Assembly (NCBI RefSeq): GCF_001544015.1 | Contig: NZ_AP014924.1 | Coordinates: 1,240,001 to 1,304,000 of the forward strand | Direction: 5' to 3' | From: Limnochorda pilosa | Lineage (GTDB): Bacteria; Bacillota; Limnochordia; Limnochordales; Limnochordaceae | Length of the DNA: 64,000 nucleotides | Shown here: piece after piece, positions 18,326-27,634 of the stretch | Numbering within the stretch: the first letter of the stretch is position 1 | Layout of the letters: every line of letters starts with the position of its first letter | Position numbers and translations under genes: made by a program | The notes under the pieces: model-generated | What the model was told of the DNA's origin: nothing | Seen by the model: the letters and a program-made list of their open reading frames with translations, nothing else | The model's database searches: none

Positions 18326-19497
18326 GCCTGTCGAACGGGACCTACCTGGAGCGCAGGCCGGCGCGGGCGAGGTGGACGCGCTGGCAGGCGCGCGCCATCC
18401 TCGTGTTGGGAGTGTTGGGGCTGATGGTATCGCCTGACTTGAACGCCGAGCCGGTGCTCGGAGCAGGAATGCCCTTCATCAAGGGCGCAGACGTGTCGTT
18501 CCTGGACCAGATCGAGCGCCTGGGCGGGGCCTACTTCGATGAGGGCGTGCGCCGAGATGGTCTGGAGATCCTGCGGGATCGCGGGATCAACCTGATCCGC
18601 CTCAGGATATGGAACGATCCCCCCAACGGCTTCAACAACCTCCCCCGGACCGTGGTGATAGCCAGGCGGATCAAGGAGGCAGACATGTCCTTCCTCCTCG
18701 ACTTCCACTACTCGGATTTCTGGGCCGACCCGGGCAAGCAGAACAGGCCTGCGGTGTGGCAGAACCTCGACTTCGAGGAGCTCCGCCAGGCCGTCTACGA
18801 GTACAGCAGGGACGTGGTCCAGACGTTGGCTCAGGCGGGAGCCGCGCCAGACATCGTGCAAGTGGGCAACGAGATCACGCAGGGCCTCCTCTGGGACGAC
18901 GGCCGTGTCGGGGGCGCGTTCGACACAGACCTCCAGTGGGAGAGGCTGGCACAGTTGGTGCAGGCGGGGATCGCCGGGGTGTACGACGGAGTGGGGACGT
19001 CCGAACGCCCCTTGATCATGATTCACATCGATCGGGGAGGGGACAACCCGGGCGCCCGTTGGTTCTTCGACCGGCTGCTGGGCCAGGGCGTTGCCTTCGA
19101 CCTGATCGGCCTCTCCTTCTACCCGTGGTGGCACGGTACCCTCGACGCCCTCCGGGAGAACCTGGCGGATCTTGCGCAGCGCTACCAGAAGGGGATCGTC
19201 GTCGTAGAGACGGCCTACCCCTGGACTCTGGAGGAGGCGGACCGCGAGCCCAATATCGTGCGCCGCTCCGACCAGCTCCTCGCAGGCTACCCTGCTTCCC
19301 CCGAAGGCCAGGCGGACTTCGTGCGGGATCTTCTAGAGATCGTTCGAAGCGTGCCCGAAGGCCGTGGCAAGGGCGTGGTCTACTGGGAGCCGGGGTACAT
19401 CTCCGTGCCCCCGTTTGGAGCGTCCCCTTGGGAGAACCTGACGCTCTTCGACTTCGACGGGAACAGCCTTCCGGCGCTCGAGGTGCTTGGGCGGTAG
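18322..19497 (+). CDS. ganB: GH53 arabinogalactan endo-beta-1,4-galactanase
   Basis: The enzyme cleaves beta-1,4-galactan chains into galactooligosaccharides. The GH53 pattern is strong: FIKGADVSFLDQIE at the start, LIRLRIWNDP, LLDFHYSDFWADPGKQ, the acid/base Glu in VQVGNEITQGLLW and the nucleophile Glu in IVVVETAYPW. A basic n-region and hydrophobic stretch (AILVLGVLGLMVSP) end near LNAEPVLGAG, so the enzyme is exported. It starts in an ATGA overlap with the permease gene and ends 1 base into the first possible GTG of the GH42 gene. Extracytoplasmic depolymerisation followed by import is the logical pathway. Confidence 0.92.
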   Translation: MSLSNGTYLERRPARARWTRWQARAILVLGVLGLMVSPDLNAEPVLGAGMPFIKGADVSFLDQIERLGGAYFDEGVRRDGLEILRDRGINLIRLRIWNDPPNGFNNLPRTVVIARRIKEADMSFLLDFHYSDFWADPGKQNRPAVWQNLDFEELRQAVYEYSRDVVQTLAQAGAAPDIVQVGNEITQGLLWDDGRVGGAFDTDLQWERLAQLVQAGIAGVYDGVGTSERPLIMIHIDRGGDNPGARWFFDRLLGQGVAFDLIGLSFYPWWHGTLDALRENLADLAQRYQKGIVVVETAYPWTLEEADREPNIVRRSDQLLAGYPASPEGQADFVRDLLEIVRSVPEGRGKGVVYWEPGYISVPPFGASPWENLTLFDFDGNSLPALEVLGR

Positions 19498-19526
19498 TGG
19501 GCGTTCCGGCTTGGGAGGTTGCGCGG

Positions 19527-21596
19527 GTGTCTAGGGACGAGGTGCGTTGGAACGCGATCTTGTACGGCGGCGACTACAACCCCGACCAATGGGACGAGGC
19601 GACGTGGGCCGAGGATCTGCGGCTGCTGCGGAACGCGGGGATCAACGCGGTGACCGTCGGTGTCTTCTCTTGGGCCCGACTGCAGCCGGAGCCGGACCGT
19701 TTTGACTTCGAATGGCTCGATCGGGTCCTCGCGAGGGTCCACGAAGCAGGGCTGAAGGTGGTCCTGGCGACCCCCACGGCCTCGCCGCCCGTATGGCTGG
19801 CCCAGGCCTACGATGACGTCCTGCCGGTCGGGGAAGACGGCGTCCGTTTCGGATACGGCAGCAGGCGGCACTACTGCCCCAACAGCCCCAACTACCGGCG
19901 GCACGCCCGGGAGATCGCCCGGGCGCTGGCCGAGCGCTACGGCCGCCATCCCGCGCTGATCCTTTGGCATGTCGACAACGAGTACGGTGTTCACCTGGAC
20001 CGTTGTTACTGCGACAGGTGCCGAAATGGCTTCAGGCAATGGCTGGCTACCAGGTACGGGACGATCGATCATCTCAACGCATCCTGGACCACCAGCTTCT
20101 GGGGCCAGCGGTACAACGCATGGAGCGAGGTCGACGTGCCGAGGCGGACGCCGACGTACAAGAATCCCGCTCAAGTCCTGGACTACCGCCGCTTCATGAC
20201 GGAGAGTTTCCTGCAGTGCTATCGGGAGCAGGAGGAGGTTCTCCGGGAACAGACGCCTGATGTCCCCGTAACGACCAACCTGACGCTGGCGCACGGCCTC
20301 GATTTCCACACCTGGGCGCCGCACCTGGACGTGATCGCGTGGGACTCCTACCCGGGTCCGGGGGCGGATCCTGCTGAGGTGGCCGCGAGGCACGACCTGA
20401 TGCGAGGCCTGAAAGGTGGGCGCCAGCCGTTCGTGCTCATGGAACAGACCCCCAGCCAGGTCAACTGGATGCCCCACAACCCACCGCTGAGACCGGGTGA
20501 GTTACGCCTTCTCTCCCTGCAAGCGGTTGCACACGGGGCGGATGCCGTCTGCTACTTTCAGATGCGCCAGAGCCGCGGTGGGGCTGAGAAGTTCCACGGG
20601 GCCGTCATCTCCCACGAGGGGAGCGAGAGACCGCGCGTCTACAGGGAAGTGGCAGCTCTGGGCACCGAGCTTCAGCGGCTGGCGCCGTGGGTCGGTTCCG
20701 AATACCGGGCCCAGACGGCAGTGCTGTTCTCGTGGCCCATCTGGTGGGCGGTGCAGCAGGAACCGCGGATCAGCGCCGACGTCGATTACGTGCGCGAATG
20801 CATGCGGTACCACAACGCGCTTTGGAAACACCGCGCCGAGGTGGACATCGTCTCCCCCGAAGCAGACCTGAGCCGCTACAGGCTCGTGGTGGCGCCCCTC
20901 TTGCGCCACGTGGACGACTCCCTCCGCGACCGACTCGAAACGTATGTCGACGCCGGGGGAACGCTGGTCCTCACGTTCCAGGGTGGTCTCTGTGATCCGC
21001 AAGAACGGGTTCACCTTGGGGGGTATCCGGGACCGTTGCGCCATCTGGCCGGGGTTTGGGTCGAGGAGTGGGACATCCTGCCCGCCGGTCGGACGAACCG
21101 CGTCCGGGTGAACGAGCCGCGGGGTTCCTTCGCAGGCTCGTACGCCGCAGAGCTCTGGTGCGACGTGGTGCACCTGGAGGGCGCGAGGCCCCTGGCGACC
21201 TTCGAGACCGACTACTACGCCGGCATGCCGGCCGTGACCGAGCATGAAGTGGGCCGCGGCCGCGTCGTCTATGTGGGAACGGCTCTCGAACCCCGGGGCG
21301 TGGCTGCCCTCATGGGCTGGCTTGCGGCCGATCGCGGCCTGGCGCTACCGATCCAGGTTCCCCCGGGGGTCGAGATCGCACGTCGCTGGCGGCCCGCGGG
21401 CGGCACGGAGCGCTCGCCCTCGGAAACGGAGTACATCCTGTTCGTTCTGAATCACAACGTGCATCCTGTGTCAATTGAGCTTCCTCGGGCGTTCATCGAC
21501 GTGCTCGAAGGAAAGCCGATCGCAGGCCGCAGCACGCTTTCCGCCCGAGGCGTGTGGGCCCTGGTGCCCTCGGCCGAGGCCGCGCGCCGGCCCTGA
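19527..21596 (+). CDS. ganA: GH42 beta-galactosidase
   Basis: This 689-residue enzyme lacks a signal peptide and should hydrolyse imported galactooligosaccharides to galactose in the cytoplasm. GH42 features are the ILYGGDYNPDQW opening, the acid/base Glu in WHVDNEYGVH, the zinc-site cysteines in CYCDRC, and the nucleophile Glu in FVLMEQTPSQVNW. A trimerisation domain and a C-terminal beta domain follow. The GTG at 19527 lies 8 nt after GGGAGG. An earlier in-frame GTG at 19497 overlaps the galactanase stop but lacks a good site. The gene is the catabolic hub of the galactan locus. Confidence 0.93.
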   Translation: MSRDEVRWNAILYGGDYNPDQWDEATWAEDLRLLRNAGINAVTVGVFSWARLQPEPDRFDFEWLDRVLARVHEAGLKVVLATPTASPPVWLAQAYDDVLPVGEDGVRFGYGSRRHYCPNSPNYRRHAREIARALAERYGRHPALILWHVDNEYGVHLDRCYCDRCRNGFRQWLATRYGTIDHLNASWTTSFWGQRYNAWSEVDVPRRTPTYKNPAQVLDYRRFMTESFLQCYREQEEVLREQTPDVPVTTNLTLAHGLDFHTWAPHLDVIAWDSYPGPGADPAEVAARHDLMRGLKGGRQPFVLMEQTPSQVNWMPHNPPLRPGELRLLSLQAVAHGADAVCYFQMRQSRGGAEKFHGAVISHEGSERPRVYREVAALGTELQRLAPWVGSEYRAQTAVLFSWPIWWAVQQEPRISADVDYVRECMRYHNALWKHRAEVDIVSPEADLSRYRLVVAPLLRHVDDSLRDRLETYVDAGGTLVLTFQGGLCDPQERVHLGGYPGPLRHLAGVWVEEWDILPAGRTNRVRVNEPRGSFAGSYAAELWCDVVHLEGARPLATFETDYYAGMPAVTEHEVGRGRVVYVGTALEPRGVAALMGWLAADRGLALPIQVPPGVEIARRWRPAGGTERSPSETEYILFVLNHNVHPVSIELPRAFIDVLEGKPIAGRSTLSARGVWALVPSAEAARRP

Positions 21597-21672
21597 CGTG
21601 AGGTCGCGCAGTGGGACCCTCTCCCGTCGAGGGCGGCACGTCCTGACGCGTAGCGAAGGAGGCGGTGGCGCG

Positions 21673-22896
21673 GTGACCCGTCTGTCAGGCGACCTGGAAC
21701 GGATGCGGGCCGCCACCTTGAAGGCCCTGGGTCCGGCGGCCGGGGGGGACCCGCGCGCGGCGGCGCGAACGGTCGCCGCCCCCGGGCGGGTCAACCTCAT
21801 CGGGGAGCACACGGACTACAATGACGGCTTCGTCCTGCCTGCGGCCATCGACCGCTGGATCGTCATGAGCGGCAGGCTCCGGTCGGGTCGGGAGGTACGC
21901 GTCCTCTCCCTGGACCGTCGGGAACAGGCGACGTTCTCCCTCGAGGGCCTGCACCCCCGGCAGCGGGAAAGCCTGCCCGACTGGACCCGCTACGTGGCCG
22001 GAGCTCTGTGGTCCCTGCAGGTGGAAGGGCTAGATCTGGGCGGCATGGAGCTGGCCTTCACGGGCTCTGTCCCCCAGGGCATGGGCCTCAGCTCGTCCGC
22101 TGCGCTGGAAGTGGCCACCGGCTGGCTTGCCCTGGGCCTGAACGGGGAGGAGCTGCCGCGCCTGCGCGTCGCCCAGGTGGGCCAGCGGGCCGAGAACCTG
22201 TTCGTGGGCGTGCGGTGCGGGATCATGGACCAATTCGCCTCCGCCCTGGGGCGGGAAGGGCACGCCCTCCTCCTGGACTGCCGGAGCCTGGAGCACCGGC
22301 CGGTGGCCGTGCCCGAGGGGCTCGCCCTCTTCGTGGTTCACCCGCCTCAGGGCCGGACCCTGGCGGGCTCGGGATACAACCTGCGCCGCCAGGAGTGTGA
22401 GGTGGCCGCCCGAATGCTCGCGGAAGCGAGACCGGACCTCGCGGCCCTACGCGATGCCACGCCCGAGGACCTTCGGTGGATCGAGGGTCGGGTGGGCGAG
22501 ACCCGCGACGGCCACGTCGTGGCAACGCTCCTTGCCCGGGCCCGCCACGTGGTGGCGGAGAACCAGCGGGTCCACGACGCGGTGGCCGCCCTGGAGGAAG
22601 GCGACATGGAGGGGCTGGGACGGCTGGTGGCGGCCTCCCACGCCAGCCTGCGGGATCTGTTCGAGGTCTCCACGCCCGACATCGATCGGTGGGTAGAACG
22701 CCTTTCGACCCTGCCGGGGTGCCTGGGGGCCCGTGTGGTGGGAGGAGGCTTCGGAGGCAGCATCCTCGCGCTGGCGCGGGGCAGCGAGGCCGGCGCATTC
22801 CAGGTCCGGGCAGAGGCGCTCGCCGGCGCCGGGCAGGAGAGACCCAGGGTCTTTCGGTGCCGGGCCGCAGCCGGGGTGGGGGAGGTGTTTCCCTGA
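21673..22896 (+). CDS. galK: Galactokinase
   Basis: GalK phosphorylates galactose to galactose 1-phosphate, feeding GalT and GalE encoded 7-9 kb upstream. The 407-residue protein has the galactokinase signature GRVNLIGEHTDYNDGF, the GHMP ATP-binding motif PQGMGLSSSAALEVA and the third motif VVGGGFGGSILAL. The GTG at 21673 lies 10 nt after GAAGGAGG. The 76-nt gap from the GH42 gene shows no terminator, so it is likely the last gene of the galactan operon. With it the window encodes the whole route from polymer to UDP-glucose and glucose 1-phosphate, except the transport ATPase. Confidence 0.95.
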   Translation: MTRLSGDLERMRAATLKALGPAAGGDPRAAARTVAAPGRVNLIGEHTDYNDGFVLPAAIDRWIVMSGRLRSGREVRVLSLDRREQATFSLEGLHPRQRESLPDWTRYVAGALWSLQVEGLDLGGMELAFTGSVPQGMGLSSSAALEVATGWLALGLNGEELPRLRVAQVGQRAENLFVGVRCGIMDQFASALGREGHALLLDCRSLEHRPVAVPEGLALFVVHPPQGRTLAGSGYNLRRQECEVAARMLAEARPDLAALRDATPEDLRWIEGRVGETRDGHVVATLLARARHVVAENQRVHDAVAALEEGDMEGLGRLVAASHASLRDLFEVSTPDIDRWVERLSTLPGCLGARVVGGGFGGSILALARGSEAGAFQVRAEALAGAGQERPRVFRCRAAAGVGEVFP

Positions 22897-22989
22897 AGCC
22901 GGGGTTGCTGCGTGGTTGCGTCGACTCCCGGCAGTTCGAACAAGAAGGGCGCCAGCGTCCGTCTGGTTGCATGCCCGGGGGCGATGTGC

Positions 22990-23280
22990 CGTCCGAGTCC
23001 CCTCGGGCGATACACCGTTCCATCTCGTCGACGAAGACGGTTCTGGCGCGTCCCTTCCGCGACATCCTCGGAAACGTCTTCGAACAGGCCGTAGTCGGCA
23101 ATCTCGCGGTTGGTGCGGGCATCAATGAGCATCCGGTGGACCTTTGGATCGAGTTTTCCGGTCTTCGCAAAGTGGAGGCCCATCATGGATTCAACCGCGG
23201 AATGCCTTTCCGGCATCCGCTGTCAGCCGCGAACCCCTTGGCCATGGGTCTGCCGCACGCTCTGTGACGGGCTCCATCAG
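22990..23280 (-). pseudogene. HEPN-domain protein remnant (frameshifted)
   Basis: Minus-strand translation gives the C-terminal half of a HEPN domain: RHSAVESMMGLHFAKTGKLD, then REIADYGLFEDVSEDVAE in one frame, and continuing as VFVDEMERCIARG in another frame. The typical family end (…ADYG-F-VS-EEAE…A-FV-E-ER-L) is thus split by a frameshift near 23050, and stop codons precede the fragment. HEPN proteins usually pair with MNT nucleotidyltransferases as toxin-antitoxin or defence modules; no intact partner is visible. It fills most of the 540-nt gap between galK and the next transporter. Confidence 0.6.
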
Positions 23281-23366
23281 CGCCGGAATCACCGCGTTCT
23301 GTTCGCACGCTTGTGGGCTGTGCCTGAATCACGCCGGCCGTTCACCCGTCGAACAGAAAGTCGGTA

Positions 23367-23378
23367 GGAAACGATTGC
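23367..23378. promoter_or_regulatory. Possible weak LacI-family half operator
   Basis: GGAAACGATTGC shares the GAAACGATT core with the operators at 10858 and 14426 but lacks the outer palindrome. It lies about 60 nt before the second sugar-binding-protein gene. It may be chance. Confidence 0.25.
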
Positions 23379-23439
23379 GCGCTGCCGAACCCTTTTCTTG
23401 GTTGTCCGATCTTCGGAACCAACCGGGGAGGGAAGGAAC

Positions 23440-24708
23440 GTGAGGTTGCGTGGATGGCGGCTTGGGCTCCTGGCCGTTCTCGTCGTGGCGCTCGCCGCGC
23501 CGGCGGCGGTCTGGGCGCAGGGCCGTCTCAGCGGTGAGCTCGAGATCTTCTCCTGGTGGGCGGGCGACGAGGGCCCGGCCCTCGAGGCCCTGATCGATCG
23601 GTACGAGCAGCTCTATCCCGGCGTCAAGGTCATCAACGCCACGGTGACGGGCGGCTCGGGCGTCAACGCCAAGGCCGTGCTCAAGACCCGCATGCTGGGC
23701 GGCGACCCGCCCGACACCTTCCAGGTGCACGCCGGGCAGGAGCTGATCGGCACCTGGGTGCTGGCCAACCGCATGGAGGACCTCGGCTTCCTGTACGACC
23801 AGGAGGGCTGGCAGAAGGTCCTGCCCCAGCAGCTCATCGACCTGCTCTCCACCGACAAGGGCATCTGGTCCGTGCCGGTGAACATCCACCGTTCCAACGT
23901 GCTCTGGTACATCCCCGACAACCTGAAGAAGTGGGGCGTGAGCGTTCCCAAGACGTGGGACGAGTTCCTCCAGATCGCCGCCAAGCTTCAGGCCCAGGGC
24001 GTGGTGCCGCTGTCGCTGGGCGAGAACTGGACGGCCAACCACCTGTGGGAGAACGTGGCCATCGCGGTGCTGGGGCCCCAGAAGTGGCAGGCCCTTTGGG
24101 ACGGCCGGCTTGCCTGGACCAGCCCTGAGGTGCTCAAGGCCTGGGAGACCTTCGGCAAGGTGCTCCAGTACACCAACCGGGACGCCGCCTCTCTCTCCTG
24201 GCAGCAGGCGACGGACATGGTGGTGCACGGCGAGGCGGCCTTCAACGTCATGGGCGACTGGGCTGCCGGCTACATGAGCACCACCCTGGGGCTGGAGGCG
24301 GGCAAGGGCTTCGGATGGGCGGCCTCGCCGGGCACCAGCGGCATCTTCGTGATGCTCTCGGACTCCTTCGGGCTGCCGGTGGGCTCCCCCAACCGGGAGG
24401 CCACCCTGGCGTGGCTGGAGATGCTGGGCAGCCGTGAGGCCCAGGACATCTTCAACCCGCTGAAGGGCTCCATCAGCCCCCGCCTCGACAGCGACCTGAG
24501 CAAGTACAACACCTACGGGCGTTCGGCGGCCCAGGACTGGCGCAACAGCACCATCGTGGGCAGCCTGGCGCACGGCGTGGTCGCCAACGAGCGGTTCATG
24601 AACGACTTTGCCACGGTGATGGAGATCTTCCTGAGCACCCGTGACCCGCAGGCCGCGGCCAACGCCGCCCAGGCGGTGGCGGCCCAGGCCGGCATCGGCG
24701 TCCGCTGA
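23440..24708 (+). CDS. ABC transporter sugar-binding protein (GtsA-like, probable glucose/mannose type)
   Basis: The protein has 422 residues with a signal peptide ([21 protein letters not shown]) and no lipobox cysteine. The sequence pattern ([64 protein letters not shown]) matches the glucose/mannose-type binding proteins of the GtsA family. The GTG at 23440 follows GGGAGGGAAGGA. It heads an operon with two permeases and follows the galactan locus in the same orientation. The sugar is inferred from family resemblance; glucose or galactose released during galactan breakdown would fit. Confidence 0.87.
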   Translation: MRLRGWRLGLLAVLVVALAAPAAVWAQGRLSGELEIFSWWAGDEGPALEALIDRYEQLYPGVKVINATVTGGSGVNAKAVLKTRMLGGDPPDTFQVHAGQELIGTWVLANRMEDLGFLYDQEGWQKVLPQQLIDLLSTDKGIWSVPVNIHRSNVLWYIPDNLKKWGVSVPKTWDEFLQIAAKLQAQGVVPLSLGENWTANHLWENVAIAVLGPQKWQALWDGRLAWTSPEVLKAWETFGKVLQYTNRDAASLSWQQATDMVVHGEAAFNVMGDWAAGYMSTTLGLEAGKGFGWAASPGTSGIFVMLSDSFGLPVGSPNREATLAWLEMLGSREAQDIFNPLKGSISPRLDSDLSKYNTYGRSAAQDWRNSTIVGSLAHGVVANERFMNDFATVMEIFLSTRDPQAAANAAQAVAAQAGIGVR

Positions 24709-24755
24709 GGCGGACGGGACGAATCGCGCAAGGCGAGCGAACGAGGTATGATCGA

Positions 24756-24790
24756 GCCCGGGGGCGGGTCGGACGGCCCGGCCCCCGGGC
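24756..24790 (+). other. Hairpin between binding-protein and permease genes
   Basis: GCCCGGGGGC (24756-24765) and GCCCCCGGGC (24781-24790) form a perfect 10-bp stem with a 15-nt loop and no following T-run. Such hairpins often protect the upstream mRNA or attenuate read-through, giving more binding protein than permease. Confidence 0.55.
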
Positions 24791-24872
24791 CCTGCAAGCT
24801 ACCTGCAGGCAGGGGGAACGGTGCGGTGGGCGAACGGCGGCCCGGGTTGAGGGTACGGCAGGGGGCTCGGCG

Positions 24873-25988
24873 ATGAGGACGGGGAAGGACCGGCTGCTGG
24901 CCGGGCTCATGCTCGCGCCCTCCCTGGCCCTGCTGGCCGTCTTCGTCTACGGCTTCATCGGCCAGACCCTCTACGTCTCGTTCACGGACTGGGGCCAAGG
25001 CGCCGCCCTGGCCCTCAACCCCGAGATCCACTTCGTGGGCCTGGACAACTACCGGCAGCTCTTCAGCGGCATCCTGGACGTGCGCTTCCGCCAGGACCTG
25101 GTGAACATGCTCTTCTTCACCCTCTTCTTCGTGGCCCTCTGCCTGGGGCTGGGGCTGCTGCTGGCCACGTTGCTGGACCGGCCCCTGCGGGGCGAGGGCT
25201 TCTTCCGGACGGTACTGCTCCTGCCCATGTCCCTCTCCTTCGTGGTGACGGGCACCATCTGGCGCTGGCTGCTCCAGCCCCGCGGCGGGGTGAACGTGCT
25301 GCCCGCCCTGGTGGGCCTGCCCCGCCTGGACTTCCTCTGGACCACGACCCGCGACCAGGTCTTCCGTTTCAACTGGCAGGACGTGCCCGGCGCCCTCCTC
25401 CTGGGGGTGGGGCTGGTGCTGGTGCTCCTGGGCGTGCGGGCGTGGCGGCGACGCGAGGCCCGCAAGGCCGGGCTCCTAGGCGTTCCCGGCCTGGTGCTGG
25501 TGCTCTGGGCGGCCCTAGGCGGGGCGGCCGGCTGGAGCCTGGTGCCCATCAAGGAGCTTCACGGCTTCAACCTGGCCCTGGTGGGGATCGTCATGGCCGC
25601 CACCTGGCAGATGTCGGGGTACACCATGGCCCTCTACCTGGCGGGACTGCGGGGCATCCCCGTCGAGCTGCGGGAGGCGGCGGAGGTCGACGGGGCCACG
25701 CCCCTCCAGGTGTACCGCTACGTCCAGCTCCCGCTGCTGCAGCCCATCACCCTCAGCGCGGTGATCATCCTGGGGCACATCGCCCTCAAGATCTTCGACC
25801 TTATCTTCGCCATGACCGGGCCCGACAACGCCGTCACCAGCGTGCCGGCCATCCTCATGTACCTGACCACCTTCCGGGGCAACCAGTTCGCGAAGGGCGC
25901 CTCCATCGCGACACTGCTGCTCCTCCTGGTGTCCATGCTGATCATCCCCTACATCGTCTCGTCGCTCCGAAAGGCGCCGGAACGATGA
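24873..25988 (+). CDS. ABC transporter permease (GtsB-like)
   Basis: This 371-residue inner-membrane permease has an N-terminal helix ([21 protein letters not shown]) and further predicted helices. The EAA loop reads [25 protein letters not shown] roughly 100-residue insertion with two extra hydrophobic segments ([15 protein letters not shown] and [14 protein letters not shown]) sits between the early helices and the EAA loop, making it longer than typical 290-residue partners; similar insertions occur in glucose-type permeases. It starts 164 nt after the binding-protein gene, beyond a hairpin, and its stop overlaps the next permease in ATGA. Confidence 0.88.
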   Translation: MRTGKDRLLAGLMLAPSLALLAVFVYGFIGQTLYVSFTDWGQGAALALNPEIHFVGLDNYRQLFSGILDVRFRQDLVNMLFFTLFFVALCLGLGLLLATLLDRPLRGEGFFRTVLLLPMSLSFVVTGTIWRWLLQPRGGVNVLPALVGLPRLDFLWTTTRDQVFRFNWQDVPGALLLGVGLVLVLLGVRAWRRREARKAGLLGVPGLVLVLWAALGGAAGWSLVPIKELHGFNLALVGIVMAATWQMSGYTMALYLAGLRGIPVELREAAEVDGATPLQVYRYVQLPLLQPITLSAVIILGHIALKIFDLIFAMTGPDNAVTSVPAILMYLTTFRGNQFAKGASIATLLLLLVSMLIIPYIVSSLRKAPER

Positions 25989-26899
25989 GGGCCGGGCAGG
26001 GAGGCGCCGACGTCGGGAAGGTCCGGGCGGCGAAGGGGGCTGCCCTGTCTCGGGCGCAGGCCGGCCCGGTCCGGGTGCGCCGGCCCTGGTCGTGGGGCCG
26101 CGTCGCCCTATACGCGGGCCTGATCGTGCTGGCTCTCGTCTACCTGATGCCCGTCTACATGACGGTGGTCACGAGCCTCAAGGATCCGTCCGAGATCCGG
26201 CTGGCCACGGCCTGGAAGCCGCCCACGGAGGTCTCATGGGAGGGGTATCGAGCCGCGCTCGGGCAGTTCGCGCCCAAGCTGCGGAACAGCTTCGTGCTGG
26301 CGGTGAGCGCCACGGTGCTCTCGGCGCTGCTGGGTTCCATGAACGGGTACGTCCTCTCCAAGTGGCGGCTGCCGGGGGCCCAGCTCATCTTCCCGCTGAT
26401 GGTCTTCGGGATGTTCATCCCCTACCAGAGCATCCTGATCCCGCTCTTCCAGTTCCTGCGCTCGGTGAACCTGTACGGGGGGCTGCCGGGGCTGATCCTG
26501 GTCCACGTGGTCTACGGGCTTCCCATCACGACCCTGCTCTTCCGCAACTTCTACGCGGAGCTGCCCGACGAGATGATCCAGTCCTCCTCCATCGACGGGG
26601 CGGGCTTTTTCGGCATCTACCGCTGGATCGTGCTGCCCCTCTCGGCCCCGGCCTTCGTGGTGGTGGTCATCTGGCAGTTCACCCAGATCTGGAACGAGTT
26701 CCTCTTCGCCGTCACCCTCACCCAGCCCGCCTGGCAGCCCATCACCGTCGCGCTGGCCAACCTGGCCGGCGGCGAGGCGGTCCAGTGGAACCTGCCCATG
26801 GCCGGCTCCATCCTGGCGGCCCTGCCCACGGTGCTGGTCTACGTCTTCCTGGGGCGCTACTTCATCCGGGGGTTGCTGGCCGGGTCGCTCAAGGGGTGA
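25985..26899 (+). CDS. ABC transporter permease (GtsC/MalG-like)
   Basis: The product has 304 residues with an N-terminal basic extension of about 35 residues before the first helix ([19 protein letters not shown]). The EAA-like loop reads [26 protein letters not shown], where the usual EAA residues are replaced but the DGAG core is kept. It is translationally coupled to the preceding permease. It ends only 6 nt before the convergent stop of the DUF4058 gene. No ATPase follows, as in the galactan transporter. Confidence 0.88.
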   Translation: MRAGQGGADVGKVRAAKGAALSRAQAGPVRVRRPWSWGRVALYAGLIVLALVYLMPVYMTVVTSLKDPSEIRLATAWKPPTEVSWEGYRAALGQFAPKLRNSFVLAVSATVLSALLGSMNGYVLSKWRLPGAQLIFPLMVFGMFIPYQSILIPLFQFLRSVNLYGGLPGLILVHVVYGLPITTLLFRNFYAELPDEMIQSSSIDGAGFFGIYRWIVLPLSAPAFVVVVIWQFTQIWNEFLFAVTLTQPAWQPITVALANLAGGEAVQWNLPMAGSILAALPTVLVYVFLGRYFIRGLLAGSLKG

Positions 26900-26905
26900 G
26901 GATCC

Positions 26906-27613
26906 TCACCCTTGCTCCAGCAGCCCCTCGTAGTCCCCGTCGATCCAGGTCCTCTCGAAGATCTCCTGGAGGTCCAGCGGAAGGTCGGCGTCGCCGGGTG
27001 CGAGGGGGAAGGCGATGCGGGGGAGCGGCTCGCCGGTCTGCACCGGGTAGACGGTGGCCAGCGGCCTCCGGTCTCCCCGGGCCACGACCACGGCGTACGT
27101 GCACGGGGGCCATCCGTCGACCAGGGGCGTGCGCTCGCCCTCCCGGAGGAGGTCGATCTCAACGAGATGTGTCTCCGAGGCCAGGAGGGCCTCCCGTTTC
27201 TGAAGGTACGCGCTGCGGCCCGGGTGTCCGGCCCGCTTGTTGTTGGGCGAGAGGGACTCCACCACCGCGACGACCCTGCCGTCGCGTCCTCTCACCACCA
27301 CGAAAGGCTCGCGAACCTCGTCCGGGACGGGCACGGCGCGCTCCACGGACGGCGCCAGGGCGACGCCCCGCGCCGTGGCGGCGTGCTTCCTCTTGGACTC
27401 GGATGAGCGCGGGGGCGTGACGGTCGCATCCGGCCGGACCGGCCGAGGAGGGACGTCCTCCCACGCAACGTAGACTCGCTCCTCAGCGAGGACCGTGTAC
27501 GTGGGGCGAAGGGCTCTCGTGAGATGGGTCCTCAGGTTCACCACGAAGACCGTGTGGAAGTCGGGCCAGAGGCCGGAGGCTTCCAAACGGTCGTCCAGGA
27601 CGGGACCGGGCAA
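26906..27613 (-). CDS. DUF4058 family protein
   Basis: The protein of about 235 residues matches the DUF4058 pattern: LPGPVLDDRLEASGLWPDFH at the start, then EERVYVAWED, VVAVVESLSPNNKRAG, REALLASETHLVEIDLLREG. Its biochemical function is unknown; the ESLSPxNK stretch resembles a nuclease-like core, but this is only an impression. A TTG at 27613 lies 7 nt after AGGAGG and aligns with the usual family start; a GTG at 27622 abuts that site and is less likely. It follows the helicase gene on the same strand and is probably cotranscribed with it. Confidence 0.7.
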   Translation of the reverse strand: MPGPVLDDRLEASGLWPDFHTVFVVNLRTHLTRALRPTYTVLAEERVYVAWEDVPPRPVRPDATVTPPRSSESKRKHAATARGVALAPSVERAVPVPDEVREPFVVVRGRDGRVVAVVESLSPNNKRAGHPGRSAYLQKREALLASETHLVEIDLLREGERTPLVDGWPPCTYAVVVARGDRRPLATVYPVQTGEPLPRIAFPLAPGDADLPLDLQEIFERTWIDGDYEGLLEQG

Positions 27614-27634
27614 GGCGCTCACCTCCTGTTGCCT

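Noticed and set aside
22347-22989. Minus-strand open frames continuing from the HEPN fragment into galK
   Set aside because: They lie antisense to galK and lose all HEPN resemblance beyond about 22990.
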